DNA of 6,892 bases, from positions 1 to 6,892 of the forward strand of contig JANQIS010000106.1 in NCBI GenBank assembly GCA_028282045.1. The letters are read 5' to 3'. This DNA is from Gammaproteobacteria bacterium (GTDB lineage Bacteria > Pseudomonadota > Gammaproteobacteria > Francisellales > CACEW01). This document shows positions 1 to 5,921 of this stretch, in pieces. Position 1 is the stretch's first letter. The number at the start of each line of letters is the position of its first letter. The notes below the pieces were generated by a model. It was given only the letters and a program-made list of their open reading frames with translations, was not told the origin of the DNA and did not search any database. A program made the translations under genes and the position numbers.

Positions 1-419
1 ACACGCACCAACAGCACATCACACGGCGCCCGATGGCATACATTAGCAGCGGTCGAACCGAGCAGACGTTGCACACCGCGATGGCCATGGCTACCAATAA
101 CGATCAAGTCGACGTTAGCTTCACGACTGTAGCGCACAATCTCTTGCTTGGCACTGCCATGCAACAGGACATAACCGGCCTCATAATCGATCTTATCCTT
201 CACCGCATGTAGACGCTCCTTCGACTCATTAGTCAATTGTGACTCGATATCAGAAATAGAAGACAAACCGGCCGCCATATAATACGGCACATTAGGCACC
301 ACATTAACCACTGTTAGTTTGGCCTTATTTTGCTCAGCCACTTCAGTGGCGCGTTTTACAATAGGCACACAGTCATTATGCAGATCAGTGGCAACGATAA
401 TGTTTTGATACATGGGCAT
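1..419 (-). CDS. Universal stress protein, UspA family (3' end cut by window edge)
   Basis: Reading the minus strand from the ATG at 419 gives 139 complete codons with no stop before the window edge. The product starts MPMYQNIIVATDLH, the usual Usp first strand with an Asp near residue 12. Near residues 105-122 it has DLIVIGSHGHRGVQRLLGST, the Gly-rich nucleotide-binding loop of ATP-binding Usp proteins (GxxG, eight residues, then G-S/T). It then reads NVCHRAPCDVLLVR, the typical last strand. Usp proteins are about 140-150 residues, so only a few are missing. They are small cytoplasmic alpha/beta proteins, usually dimers, that help survival in starvation and other stress; the target of this one cannot be told. 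A second ATG at 413 is possible, but a weak GAG sits better for 419. The gene lies 50 bases after rdgB and may have its own promoter. Confidence 0.9.
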   Translation of the reverse strand, partial: MPMYQNIIVATDLHNDCVPIVKRATEVAEQNKAKLTVVNVVPNVPYYMAAGLSSISDIESQLTNESKERLHAVKDKIDYEAGYVLLHGSAKQEIVRYSREANVDLIVIGSHGHRGVQRLLGSTAANVCHRAPCDVLLVR

Positions 420-451
420 GGTTAGGTTACTCAAAATAATTATGGTAGTAG

Positions 452-478
452 TTTATACAGCTAATCGTATCAACTCAA
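452..478 (-). promoter_or_regulatory. Candidate promoter for the usp gene
   Basis: On the minus strand TTGAGT (473-478) and TATAAA (452-457) are separated by 15 bases. This would start transcription roughly 25 bases before the usp ATG. The -35 element lies inside the last codons of rdgB. The spacer is shorter than the ideal 17 bases, so this is a tentative call; readthrough from rdgB is equally possible. Confidence 0.3.
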
Positions 479-1072
479 CCACATCTGCAATTGGGGCATC
501 AATGCCTGCAATGCTTTAGCACGATGTGAGTGTTGCTGCTTCACTTGCGGCGGTAGTGCAGCGGCACTCATGCCAAGCTCTGGCACATAAAATAAGGGAT
601 CATAGCCAAAACCTTGCTCGCCATCAGGCAGGGTTAATATGCGCCCTTGCCAGGTACCGGTTGCTACTAATGGCATTGGATCATCTACATAACGAAACAC
701 GACAATCGCACAATAAAATTGTGCCCCACGCTGTGGCACTGGAACATTCTGCATTTGCTGTAGCAACTTGTCATTATTTCGAGTTGCATTAGCTGGTATG
801 CCGGCATAACGAGCTGAGTAAATCCCTGGCTCACCCTTCAATGCATCCACTACCAAACCTGAATCATCTGCCAGTGCCGCACCATTGACCTGCTGCGCTA
901 CAGCGCGTGCTTTAATAATAGCGTTCTCGATAAAAGTTTGCCCAGTCTCCTCTGGCATTACCACGGCTTGGTCTTGCTGAGTTTTGATGTGCACCCCCAG
1001 TGGTTGCAACAACTGCTCAAGTTCTCTGATTTTGCCTGGATTGCCGCTGGCCAGGAATAATGATTGCGTCAT
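470..1072 (-). CDS. rdgB: RdgB/HAM1-family dITP/XTP pyrophosphatase
   Basis: This 200-residue protein is full length for the RdgB/HAM1 (ITPase) family. The enzyme hydrolyses dITP, ITP, XTP and dXTP to monophosphate plus pyrophosphate, keeping deaminated purines out of DNA and RNA; it acts in the cytoplasm and needs Mg2+. Visible motifs, in order, are SGNPGK (9-14, phosphate binding), PEETGQTFIENA (40-51), LADDSGLVVDALKGEPGIYSAR (67-88, with the catalytic Asp region), GFGYDPLF (154-161, base and metal pocket) and SHRAKAL (182-188). One departure from the usual consensus is SAAALPPQVKQQ (169-180), where most homologues have an A-E-L and a K-N; the Lys is kept. The ATG at 1072 matches the family N-terminus, though its Shine-Dalgarno is weak. 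A perfect TATAAT lies 44 bases upstream, so the gene probably has its own promoter. Confidence 0.95.
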   Translation of the reverse strand: MTQSLFLASGNPGKIRELEQLLQPLGVHIKTQQDQAVVMPEETGQTFIENAIIKARAVAQQVNGAALADDSGLVVDALKGEPGIYSARYAGIPANATRNNDKLLQQMQNVPVPQRGAQFYCAIVVFRYVDDPMPLVATGTWQGRILTLPDGEQGFGYDPLFYVPELGMSAAALPPQVKQQHSHRAKALQALMPQLQMWLS

Positions 1073-1115
1073 GTTATAAAATCGCTCTATGCTGCCAATG
1101 CCTTAGATATACTCT

Positions 1116-1121
1116 ATTATA
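1116..1121 (-). promoter_or_regulatory. Candidate -10 box for rdgB
   Basis: The minus strand reads TATAAT, a perfect sigma-70 type -10 element, placed so that transcription would start about 37 bases before the rdgB ATG. No good TTGACA-like -35 is found at 16-18 bases, and there is no TGn extension. If it is active it may be weak or need an activator. Confidence 0.45.
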
Positions 1122-1134
1122 CTGGCTCAGCTCC

Positions 1135-1154
1135 ATCATGATATCGTACATGAT
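1135..1154. repeat. Inverted repeat ATCATG-8-CATGAT overlapping the rdgB -35 region
   Basis: ATCATG (1135-1140) and CATGAT (1149-1154) are perfect six-base arms around the eight-base centre ATATCGTA. The repeat lies just upstream of the candidate -10 box, covering the -35 position, where an operator for a dimeric regulator would fit. It has no T-run, so it is not an intrinsic terminator. Six-base arms can occur by chance. Confidence 0.35.
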
Positions 1155-1215
1155 CCTACCCGGTGGTTACCATGAAAGGCTACAATAAGGCCAGATACTT
1201 AGCGCTGAACAACTT

Positions 1216-1803
1216 TTACTCATAGGAGGCATTAGAAGCCGGACTGTCAGCGGCAATAAACCGCATCAGTTGCTTATCGCTCAATGCCTTGTTAATCAGC
1301 ATAGTCAACAGTTGTTTTAAGTCACTCTCTTTCACATCACCACCCCCAAAGGCAGAGCCAACACTTACCTGACCGCGATACAGCCGGCTGTAGGTTGCCA
1401 CACCGTTGATTGCGTCGGCTTCAATATTGGCCTTTAGCACATCGCTTGAGAGCCATCCTCCCGTGGCTTTTTGGTACTCGATATTATTAATTTGAATAGT
1501 GAGTTTACGGTCCAGGTTGGGTTGATAACGCACTGGCACAAACCCATTAGCATGCATTACTTGGGCAATCTGCGGCTGATAGAAAGCAGCGATACTAAAT
1601 CGTTGTGTTAAGCGAGCAATGCTGGGTGGAATACTATTTGCCGGGCGCGCATCGACCACCCGCACCACGACTTCTTGCATATGACCCGCTTTGATTGCTG
1701 GCACACTCAATAGTCCATTGTTATTTGTCATGGTATTCATCTGGCTACAACCTGTCAGCAATATCGCTACGAGGGCAAATCCAACCAAAATCATTCTCTT
1801 CAT
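1216..1803 (-). CDS. YajG-family outer-membrane lipoprotein
   Basis: The predicted product is a 195-residue lipoprotein. It has a basic N-terminus (MKRM), a hydrophobic stretch and the lipobox LTGC with the lipidated Cys at residue 19. The next residue is Ser rather than Asp, which favours export to the outer membrane by the Lol system. The mature part (VVVRVVDAR, FVPVRYQ, LTIQINNIEY, a C-terminal helix DKQLMRFIA) and the total length fit the YajG-type lipoprotein family, whose molecular role is not known; this assignment is from pattern and length. The start is ATG 1803. An in-frame GTG at 1812 and TTG at 1809 lie in or directly against the Shine-Dalgarno AAAGGAG (1812-1818), so they cannot use it. 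The gene is 13 bases after rsmD, whose TAA stop is part of this same ribosome site, so the two are very likely cotranscribed. Confidence 0.8.
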   Translation of the reverse strand: MKRMILVGFALVAILLTGCSQMNTMTNNNGLLSVPAIKAGHMQEVVVRVVDARPANSIPPSIARLTQRFSIAAFYQPQIAQVMHANGFVPVRYQPNLDRKLTIQINNIEYQKATGGWLSSDVLKANIEADAINGVATYSRLYRGQVSVGSAFGGGDVKESDLKQLLTMLINKALSDKQLMRFIAADSPASNASYE

Positions 1804-1811
1804 TCTCAACA

Positions 1812-1818
1812 CTCCTTT
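1812..1818 (-). promoter_or_regulatory. Ribosome binding site that sets the lipoprotein start
   Basis: AAAGGAG on the minus strand ends eight bases before ATG 1803. The longer in-frame GTG start at 1812 would begin on the last base of this site, which rules it out. The rsmD stop codon (1817-1819) overlaps the first bases of the site. Confidence 0.8.
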
Positions 1819-2401
1819 ATTGTGTTACGTCACGTGCAGACAAAATAGCATAATACACATCACCTGAACGCTTCTGGCGCAGCACTTGCCAACCGGTCTG
1901 GGTAAGCAACTGCTGATCGAATACTTCATTAGATTCAATATAAACTTTTGCGTCCGGGTTTAGCCAGCCGTGAGCCTGAACCAATTTCAAACAGGGCAAA
2001 ATATATTTGCGATGGAATGGGGGGTCCAGGAATATCACGTCAAATGGGGTTTGTGAGGCACGGTTTAACCACTGCATGGTATCTTTTTTACAAACGTGTG
2101 CTTGCTCATGCGTCACTTCCAACTCAGCCAGCAGCTTTTGCAAGGTACACTGCACACTCGCATGATGATCAATAAACACCACAAATGCCGCCCCTCGTGA
2201 TAGTGCCTCTAATCCAAGCGCTCCTGATCCGGCAAAGGCATCCAAACATCGCGCACCTTCAATATCATGCATCAACCAGTTAAACACTGTCTCACGCACC
2301 CGATCTGCCGTTGGGCGTAGCTGCTGTGTGGCAGCAAAGTTAAGTCGCCGCCCGCGCCACTTACCACCGATCAAACGTACCTGATTTTTTATGTGTCTCA
2401 C
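1817..2401 (-). CDS. rsmD: 16S rRNA (guanine966-N2)-methyltransferase RsmD
   Basis: This 194-residue protein matches RsmD in length and motifs. RsmD uses S-adenosylmethionine to methylate N2 of G966 in 16S rRNA during assembly of the small ribosomal subunit. Visible are RLIGGKWRGRRL (9-20) and LRPTADRVRETVFNWL (28-43), both typical of the family's N-terminus. LDAFAGSGALGLEALSRGA (53-71) is the SAM-binding motif I, and FLDPPF (124-129) is the catalytic DPPF motif that positions the target amino group. The start is a GTG at 2401, supported by a strong AGGAGGT five bases upstream. That GTG overlaps the TGA stop of the preceding M16 gene as GTGA, so the two are probably translationally coupled. 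The position next to a pair of M16 peptidase genes is a known gammaproteobacterial arrangement (recalled from Pseudomonas). Confidence 0.96.
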   Translation of the reverse strand: MRHIKNQVRLIGGKWRGRRLNFAATQQLRPTADRVRETVFNWLMHDIEGARCLDAFAGSGALGLEALSRGAAFVVFIDHHASVQCTLQKLLAELEVTHEQAHVCKKDTMQWLNRASQTPFDVIFLDPPFHRKYILPCLKLVQAHGWLNPDAKVYIESNEVFDQQLLTQTGWQVLRQKRSGDVYYAILSARDVTQ

Positions 2402-3699
2402 TGGCTACCTCCTACAATCACGGTAACGTGCTCACCCCAATTGACGGTATGTTTGAGTGCACTACGCACAGTTGGTAGTGTAATACGCTGCACACGCTCA
2501 AGGTAGGTTTGTAGATAGTTTCGCGCTAGTGCGTAAAAACTGAGACGGTTTACTACATTTAACAAAGCTGCATTCGAGGCCAAACTCACTGCAAAAGCAC
2601 CGGTAAGATAGGCTTTAGCGGCGGTTAATTGCTTAGCATCAGGGCCTTGATGCAGATAATGTGCCACAGTTTGTTGCATTAACTGTGTTGCCTGGCTAAC
2701 GTTGTTATTGCGTGTCTGCGCCGCCACGATAAACACACCTTTGTGCTTATAATTAACAAAACCACTATTAATCCCATACACCAAGCCATGACGCTCGCGT
2801 ACCAATTTACTCAACACAGAAGTCAACCCTGCTGCGCCTAAACTATAATTACCCAAACGCAGTGCAATCACTTGTGAATCATTTGCTTTTGCACCCAACG
2901 CCGCCATCATAATGGTAGTTTGCTTACTGGGAAAAGGTACGCGGATAGTTTTAGACTGTAACAGTGGAATGACCGCCGGCAGTGGTGGCGCAGGCTTACC
3001 TGTTGGCATAGCACCAGTAATCAGTGCTGCCAACTTATGTGCCTGTGTATTGGATATATCACCAACGATAGTGATCAACGCATTGTGCGCCACATAATAC
3101 TCGTGGTAGAACTGTTTGCCCATCGCCGGTGTCAACATGTGGACCGTTTTTGGCGTACCATCAACCGGATGCGCATAAGGGTGCTTACCGTATAATGCTT
3201 GGTATAAACGCCAATCGGCCACCACGCCAGGCTGTTGGCCAGCCAATTTTAAGCCAACCAGTTGCTCAGCACGCACCCGCTGCCATGCAGCGGCTGGAAA
3301 TGTGGCATGAGAGAGCACATCACCTAACGCTAAAGCAGCCTGCCATAATGTATTGGTTTGATTCAGACTGCGCAAGGTGAAAGTGGCGCCGTCACGTCCC
3401 ACATTAGCACCATAGCTAACACCCAGTTGGTCAAATTGCTTGGCAATTTGTAACTCATTATGATTGGTGGTGCCCGTATCTATTGTGTTGGCCACCATAT
3501 TGGCTAAGCCCCAGTGCGTACTGTCATAAGCTGAACCGACTTTAAAACTGACCGCTATGTCTACAATGGGTAAATCATACGTAGGCACGAAATCAACCTG
3601 GGCACCATTATCCGTCTGCCAGTGCATAATCGTAACCCCTGCCCAAACTGACTGGCACAGTGCCAGCAGCAAACCACAGGTCGCCATCATTCTCGCCAT
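2398..3699 (-). CDS. M16-family peptidase-like protein, non-catalytic partner, periplasmic
   Basis: This 433-residue protein has the two-domain M16B fold pattern but lacks zinc ligands. Where active members have HxxEH after a Gly-Leu, it reads GLANMVANTID (64-74), with Asn, Ala and Asn in place of His, Glu and His. The C-terminal half keeps LVRERHGLVYGINSGF (299-314), whose Arg and Tyr (about R301 and Y308) bind the substrate chain in two-subunit M16 enzymes. It should therefore complete the active site of the catalytic protein encoded just upstream. A signal peptide is clear: MARMMATCGLLLALCQSVWA with cleavage after residue 20, so the protein is exported to the periplasm. The start is ATG 3699, eight bases after AAGGAG. 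The longer GTG start at 3708 begins inside that ribosome site and adds residues unlike a signal peptide. The stop overlaps the rsmD start. The substrate is unknown. Confidence 0.92.
   Translation of the reverse strand: MARMMATCGLLLALCQSVWAGVTIMHWQTDNGAQVDFVPTYDLPIVDIAVSFKVGSAYDSTHWGLANMVANTIDTGTTNHNELQIAKQFDQLGVSYGANVGRDGATFTLRSLNQTNTLWQAALALGDVLSHATFPAAAWQRVRAEQLVGLKLAGQQPGVVADWRLYQALYGKHPYAHPVDGTPKTVHMLTPAMGKQFYHEYYVAHNALITIVGDISNTQAHKLAALITGAMPTGKPAPPLPAVIPLLQSKTIRVPFPSKQTTIMMAALGAKANDSQVIALRLGNYSLGAAGLTSVLSKLVRERHGLVYGINSGFVNYKHKGVFIVAAQTRNNNVSQATQLMQQTVAHYLHQGPDAKQLTAAKAYLTGAFAVSLASNAALLNVVNRLSFYALARNYLQTYLERVQRITLPTVRSALKHTVNWGEHVTVIVGGSQ
2407..2413 (-). promoter_or_regulatory. Strong ribosome binding site for rsmD inside the M16 gene end
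   Basis: AGGAGGT on the minus strand lies five bases before the rsmD GTG start. The same bases encode the Gly-Gly near the C-terminus of the upstream M16 protein. The strong site explains how a GTG start without any intergenic space can be used. Confidence 0.8.
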
Positions 3700-3707
3700 C
3701 TTATTCA

Positions 3708-3713
3708 CTCCTT
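3708..3713 (-). promoter_or_regulatory. Ribosome binding site that sets the M16 partner start
   Basis: AAGGAG on the minus strand ends eight bases before ATG 3699. The in-frame GTG at 3708 starts within it and so is not a usable start. A TGA (3705-3707), which would end a readthrough form of the upstream M16 protein, directly follows this site. Confidence 0.8.
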
Positions 3714-3728
3714 AGCACAAGGTTGCAA

Positions 3729-5021
3729 CTAACCAACAGTACTGTTTTTGCGGATCAGATAATGTTGTGCCACCGTTTGGATTTGCGCCGGCGTAACCGC
3801 CAGCAAATGCTTGAGGTAATCCTGATAAAGGGTTGGTGGTTGCTGATGCATGGCAATACTGCCAAGAAAGCGTGCCTGAGACAGCAGGCTATCTTTAGCA
3901 AACCAATAACCAGCCTGCATGAGCTGATGCACTCGACTGAGCTCAGCCTGGCTAACCGGTGTGGTTTGCAATACCTTTAGCTGCACCATGATAGCCCGTT
4001 GCAAATCGACCAATGAGACACCTTTTTCCGGCACAGCCATAATACTAAATAAGGTGGCATACCGACTGAGTGGCTGGTAATGTACATCAATGCCGGCAGC
4101 CACATGTTGCTTGAAAATAAGCTCATCTCTAAAACGGTTGCTATTACCACCTGATAATAGATCAGCAATTACTGCCAATACATAGCCAACTTGTGAGTGT
4201 TTTGGATCTGACAAACTCGGCACATTGTAACTGATGATCAACCCTTGCCACTGGGTCGGTGTGCAAATATACACCTTACGTTCACCTTGTGGTTTGAGCA
4301 ACGGGTAGGATTGACGCGCTGGCAAATCAGTAGAGGAAATAGGACCAAAATACTGCTTTGCTAAGGCAAACACGGCCTTAGGCGTCACATCACCCACTAC
4401 CACAATCACCGCATTGTTGGGTTGATACCATTGATGATACCAGCGCCACAAGTCACTCAACTGATACTGGGCAATATCACTTTGCCAGCCAATCACCGGA
4501 TTACGGTATGGATTATTGAGCCAGGCAGCGGCCAGAACGTGCTCATTAAGCAAAGCCATGGGATTATCATCAACACGACTTAAACGCTCTTCTTCAACCA
4601 CTTGACGCTCTTTATTAAATGCCCCCTGCAACAATAACAAATGCCGCATGCGGTCAGCTTCCAAGCGAAACGATAACGGCAAATACTGCTTACCCATCAC
4701 TTGGTAGTAGCCGGTAAGATCAGTTGTAGTCATGGCATTTTGTTCACCACCGTGAGCGCCGATCAATTGATTAAATTGCCCCTGCGGCACTTGTTTGGTG
4801 CCACGAAACATCATGTGCTCTAGCATATGAGAAATACCCGTGAGACCAGTTTTCTCATCAGCACTGCCCACCCGATACCAAATGGAAAATACCGTTACTG
4901 GCGCCCGCTGATCCGGCTTGACCCAAACCTGCAGACCATTAGAGAGCGTCATAGTCGCAATCGGTGTAGCCCAAAGCGGTAGCGTAATGAAAACCCCAAG
5001 ACAAGCGAGCAAATATCGCAT
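3729..5021 (-). CDS. M16-family zinc metallopeptidase, catalytic subunit, periplasmic
   Basis: The 430-residue product is an M16B (pitrilysin-type) zinc endopeptidase. GISHMLEHMMF (62-72) carries the inverted zinc motif HxxEH: H65 and H69 bind zinc and E68 is the catalytic base. The third ligand fits a Glu in ERQVVEEERL (138-147), probably E145, 76 residues after H69 as is usual for the family. The C-terminal half has SGGNSNRFRDELIF (290-303), the usual second-domain signature but lacking a clear Arg/Tyr substrate pair, which the next gene supplies. The N-terminus MRYLLACLGVFITLPLWA is a signal peptide with cleavage after about residue 18. The ATG at 5021 has no clear Shine-Dalgarno. The protein ends NSTVG at a TAG; homologues usually continue as TVxxLxP, and reading on gives LQPCAKE before a TGA at 3705. 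It is the first gene of a likely operon, 29 bases before its partner. Confidence 0.94.
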   Translation of the reverse strand: MRYLLACLGVFITLPLWATPIATMTLSNGLQVWVKPDQRAPVTVFSIWYRVGSADEKTGLTGISHMLEHMMFRGTKQVPQGQFNQLIGAHGGEQNAMTTTDLTGYYQVMGKQYLPLSFRLEADRMRHLLLLQGAFNKERQVVEEERLSRVDDNPMALLNEHVLAAAWLNNPYRNPVIGWQSDIAQYQLSDLWRWYHQWYQPNNAVIVVVGDVTPKAVFALAKQYFGPISSTDLPARQSYPLLKPQGERKVYICTPTQWQGLIISYNVPSLSDPKHSQVGYVLAVIADLLSGGNSNRFRDELIFKQHVAAGIDVHYQPLSRYATLFSIMAVPEKGVSLVDLQRAIMVQLKVLQTTPVSQAELSRVHQLMQAGYWFAKDSLLSQARFLGSIAMHQQPPTLYQDYLKHLLAVTPAQIQTVAQHYLIRKNSTVG

Positions 5022-5107
5022 CGGCAGTGTATCGCTGATTGACTATGAACTCAGTGTAAACCAATTCAACCAAAAGCGTCAGGAACGTTATGGATGAATA
5101 ACCAGTT
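5022..5107. other. Intergenic region between adk and the M16 operon
   Basis: These 86 bases contain no gene. They hold a possible promoter for the M16 operon. Near the adk stop there is only a short GTTAT-6-ATAAC repeat without a T-run, so no convincing terminator separates adk from the M16 genes and some readthrough is likely. Confidence 0.5.
5042..5069 (-). promoter_or_regulatory. Weak candidate promoter for the M16-M16-rsmD-lipoprotein operon
   Basis: On the minus strand TTGAAT (5064-5069) and CATAGT (5042-5047) are 16 bases apart. Each matches four of six sigma-70 consensus bases. The predicted transcript would have a short leader of about 14 bases and no obvious Shine-Dalgarno. This is the best candidate in the gap, but chance is a real possibility. 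Confidence 0.25.
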
Positions 5108-5761
5108 TTAACAGCCCAGGGCTTGCACGATATGCTCGCTCACCTCAGAGACATCGAGCATACCGTTAATTTGCAAATAATGCGGCATCCCCACATGCGC
5201 ATGAGACAACCTGGCATAGTACTCGACCAAAGGCAAGGTTTGTTGTTGATAAACATGCAAGCGATGACGTACCGTCTGTTCCTGATCATCCGGACGTTGC
5301 ACCAAATCTTCACCGGTCACATCATCTTTACCCGATACTTTCGGTGGGTTGAACTGGGGATGATAGGTCCGCCCTGATGGCATATGCACACGGCGTTGGA
5401 TCAAACGCTGCACCAGGCCTTCTTCGTCAACTCGCAGCTCAATAACATAATCCAGTTTAATACCACTATGGGTCAAGGCTTCTGCCTGAGGCAGCGTGCG
5501 TGGAAAACCATCGAGTAAAAACCCTTTGGCACAATCAGGTTGTGTCACACGCTGTTTGACCAATGCAATCATCACTTCATCGGGCACCAATTGCCCTGCG
5601 CTCATAATGGCCTCTACTTTTTTACCCAATTCACTAGCGGATTTAACGGCCGAGCGCAGCATATCACCGGTAGAGATTTGCGGAATACCCAGCCGCTGTT
5701 GTAAAAACTGTGCCTGAGTGCCTTTACCTGCACCGGGCGGGCCAAGAAGAATAATGCGCAT
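5108..5761 (-). CDS. adk: Adenylate kinase
   Basis: This 217-residue cytoplasmic enzyme interconverts ATP plus AMP and two ADP, setting the cell's adenylate balance. It starts MRIILLGPPGAGKGTQA, with the P-loop at 7-15 (K13). The AMP-binding segment STGDMLR (30-36, R36) and DGFPRT (84-89, R88) follow. The long-form LID (about 122-159) carries RRVHMPSGRTYHPQFNPPK and KDDVTG. It has H126, S129, D146 and T149, the hydrogen-bonding set of the E. coli enzyme, instead of four zinc-binding cysteines; this fits a gammaproteobacterial origin. The length is close to E. coli Adk (214). The open frame extends upstream to a TTG at 5782, but those seven codons are not part of the conserved N-terminus, so ATG 5761 is chosen; only a weak AAGA precedes it. 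A candidate promoter lies at 5789-5817. Confidence 0.98.
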   Translation of the reverse strand: MRIILLGPPGAGKGTQAQFLQQRLGIPQISTGDMLRSAVKSASELGKKVEAIMSAGQLVPDEVMIALVKQRVTQPDCAKGFLLDGFPRTLPQAEALTHSGIKLDYVIELRVDEEGLVQRLIQRRVHMPSGRTYHPQFNPPKVSGKDDVTGEDLVQRPDDQEQTVRHRLHVYQQQTLPLVEYYARLSHAHVGMPHYLQINGMLDVSEVSEHIVQALGC

Positions 5762-5788
5762 AAGGTTCTTAATTATGGCCAAAGCCTT

Positions 5789-5817
5789 ATTATTACTGGT
5801 TTTACCATAATGAGCAA
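5789..5817 (-). promoter_or_regulatory. Candidate adk promoter
   Basis: On the minus strand TTGCTC (5812-5817) and AATAAT (5789-5794) are 17 bases apart. The -10 matches five of six consensus bases and the -35 three of six. Transcription would start about 20 bases before ATG 5761. The spacer holds a short TGGT-3-ACCA repeat (5797-5807). Confidence 0.4.
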
Positions 5818-5851
5818 ACCGCTAGCCTGCCCATTGCCGGTAGTGGCCTGG

Positions 5852-5868
5852 TATCTGTGAGGCAGATA
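5852..5868. repeat. Inverted repeat TATCTG-5-CAGATA
   Basis: TATCTG (5852-5857) and CAGATA (5863-5868) are perfect six-base arms around TGAGG. The right arm shares its last base with the next palindrome. It lies about 35 bases upstream of the candidate adk -35 box, so it could be an operator or a hairpin at the end of the preceding transcript. Confidence 0.4.
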
Positions 5869-5882
5869 TTTGCGCCGCAAAT
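5868..5882. repeat. 15-base near-perfect palindrome ATTTGCG-C-CGCAAAT
   Basis: ATTTGCG (5868-5874) and CGCAAAT (5876-5882) are perfect seven-base arms around one central base. A single-base loop cannot fold as a hairpin without opening part of the stem, so a binding site for a dimeric DNA-binding protein is the more natural reading. The function is not known. It directly follows the TATCTG/CAGATA repeat. Confidence 0.5.
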
Positions 5883-5921
5883 GATTGCTACAGGGTTAAC
5901 TGCAAGACCACCTTCCTCATA

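Larger units (their letters stand above)
1073..1215. other. Intergenic region between the lipoprotein gene and rdgB
   Basis: These 143 bases hold no credible gene. They contain the candidate rdgB promoter and an inverted repeat (both listed separately). I saw no GC-rich hairpin followed by a T-run after the lipoprotein stop, so transcripts of the upstream operon may continue into rdgB. Confidence 0.6.
5762..5921. other. Intergenic region upstream of adk
   Basis: This 160-base gap between the unknown gene and adk has no credible gene. It contains a candidate adk promoter and two adjoining inverted repeats, listed separately. No intrinsic terminator for the unknown gene is evident: neither hairpin is followed by a T-run on the minus strand. 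Confidence 0.6.

Noticed and set aside
1172..1225. A 17-codon plus-strand frame in the gap before rdgB
   Set aside because: It has no ribosome binding site, runs into the lipoprotein gene on the other strand and resembles nothing known.
3129..3380. Plus-strand frames opposite the M16 partner and other genes
   Set aside because: They lie wholly within well-supported genes on the other strand and show no protein-like features.
5762..5782. An upstream TTG start for adk adding seven residues
   Set aside because: The conserved adenylate kinase N-terminus begins at ATG 5761 and no Shine-Dalgarno supports the TTG.
5852..5882. The paired palindromes as an intrinsic terminator
   Set aside because: No T-run follows on either strand, and the second palindrome has a one-base loop.
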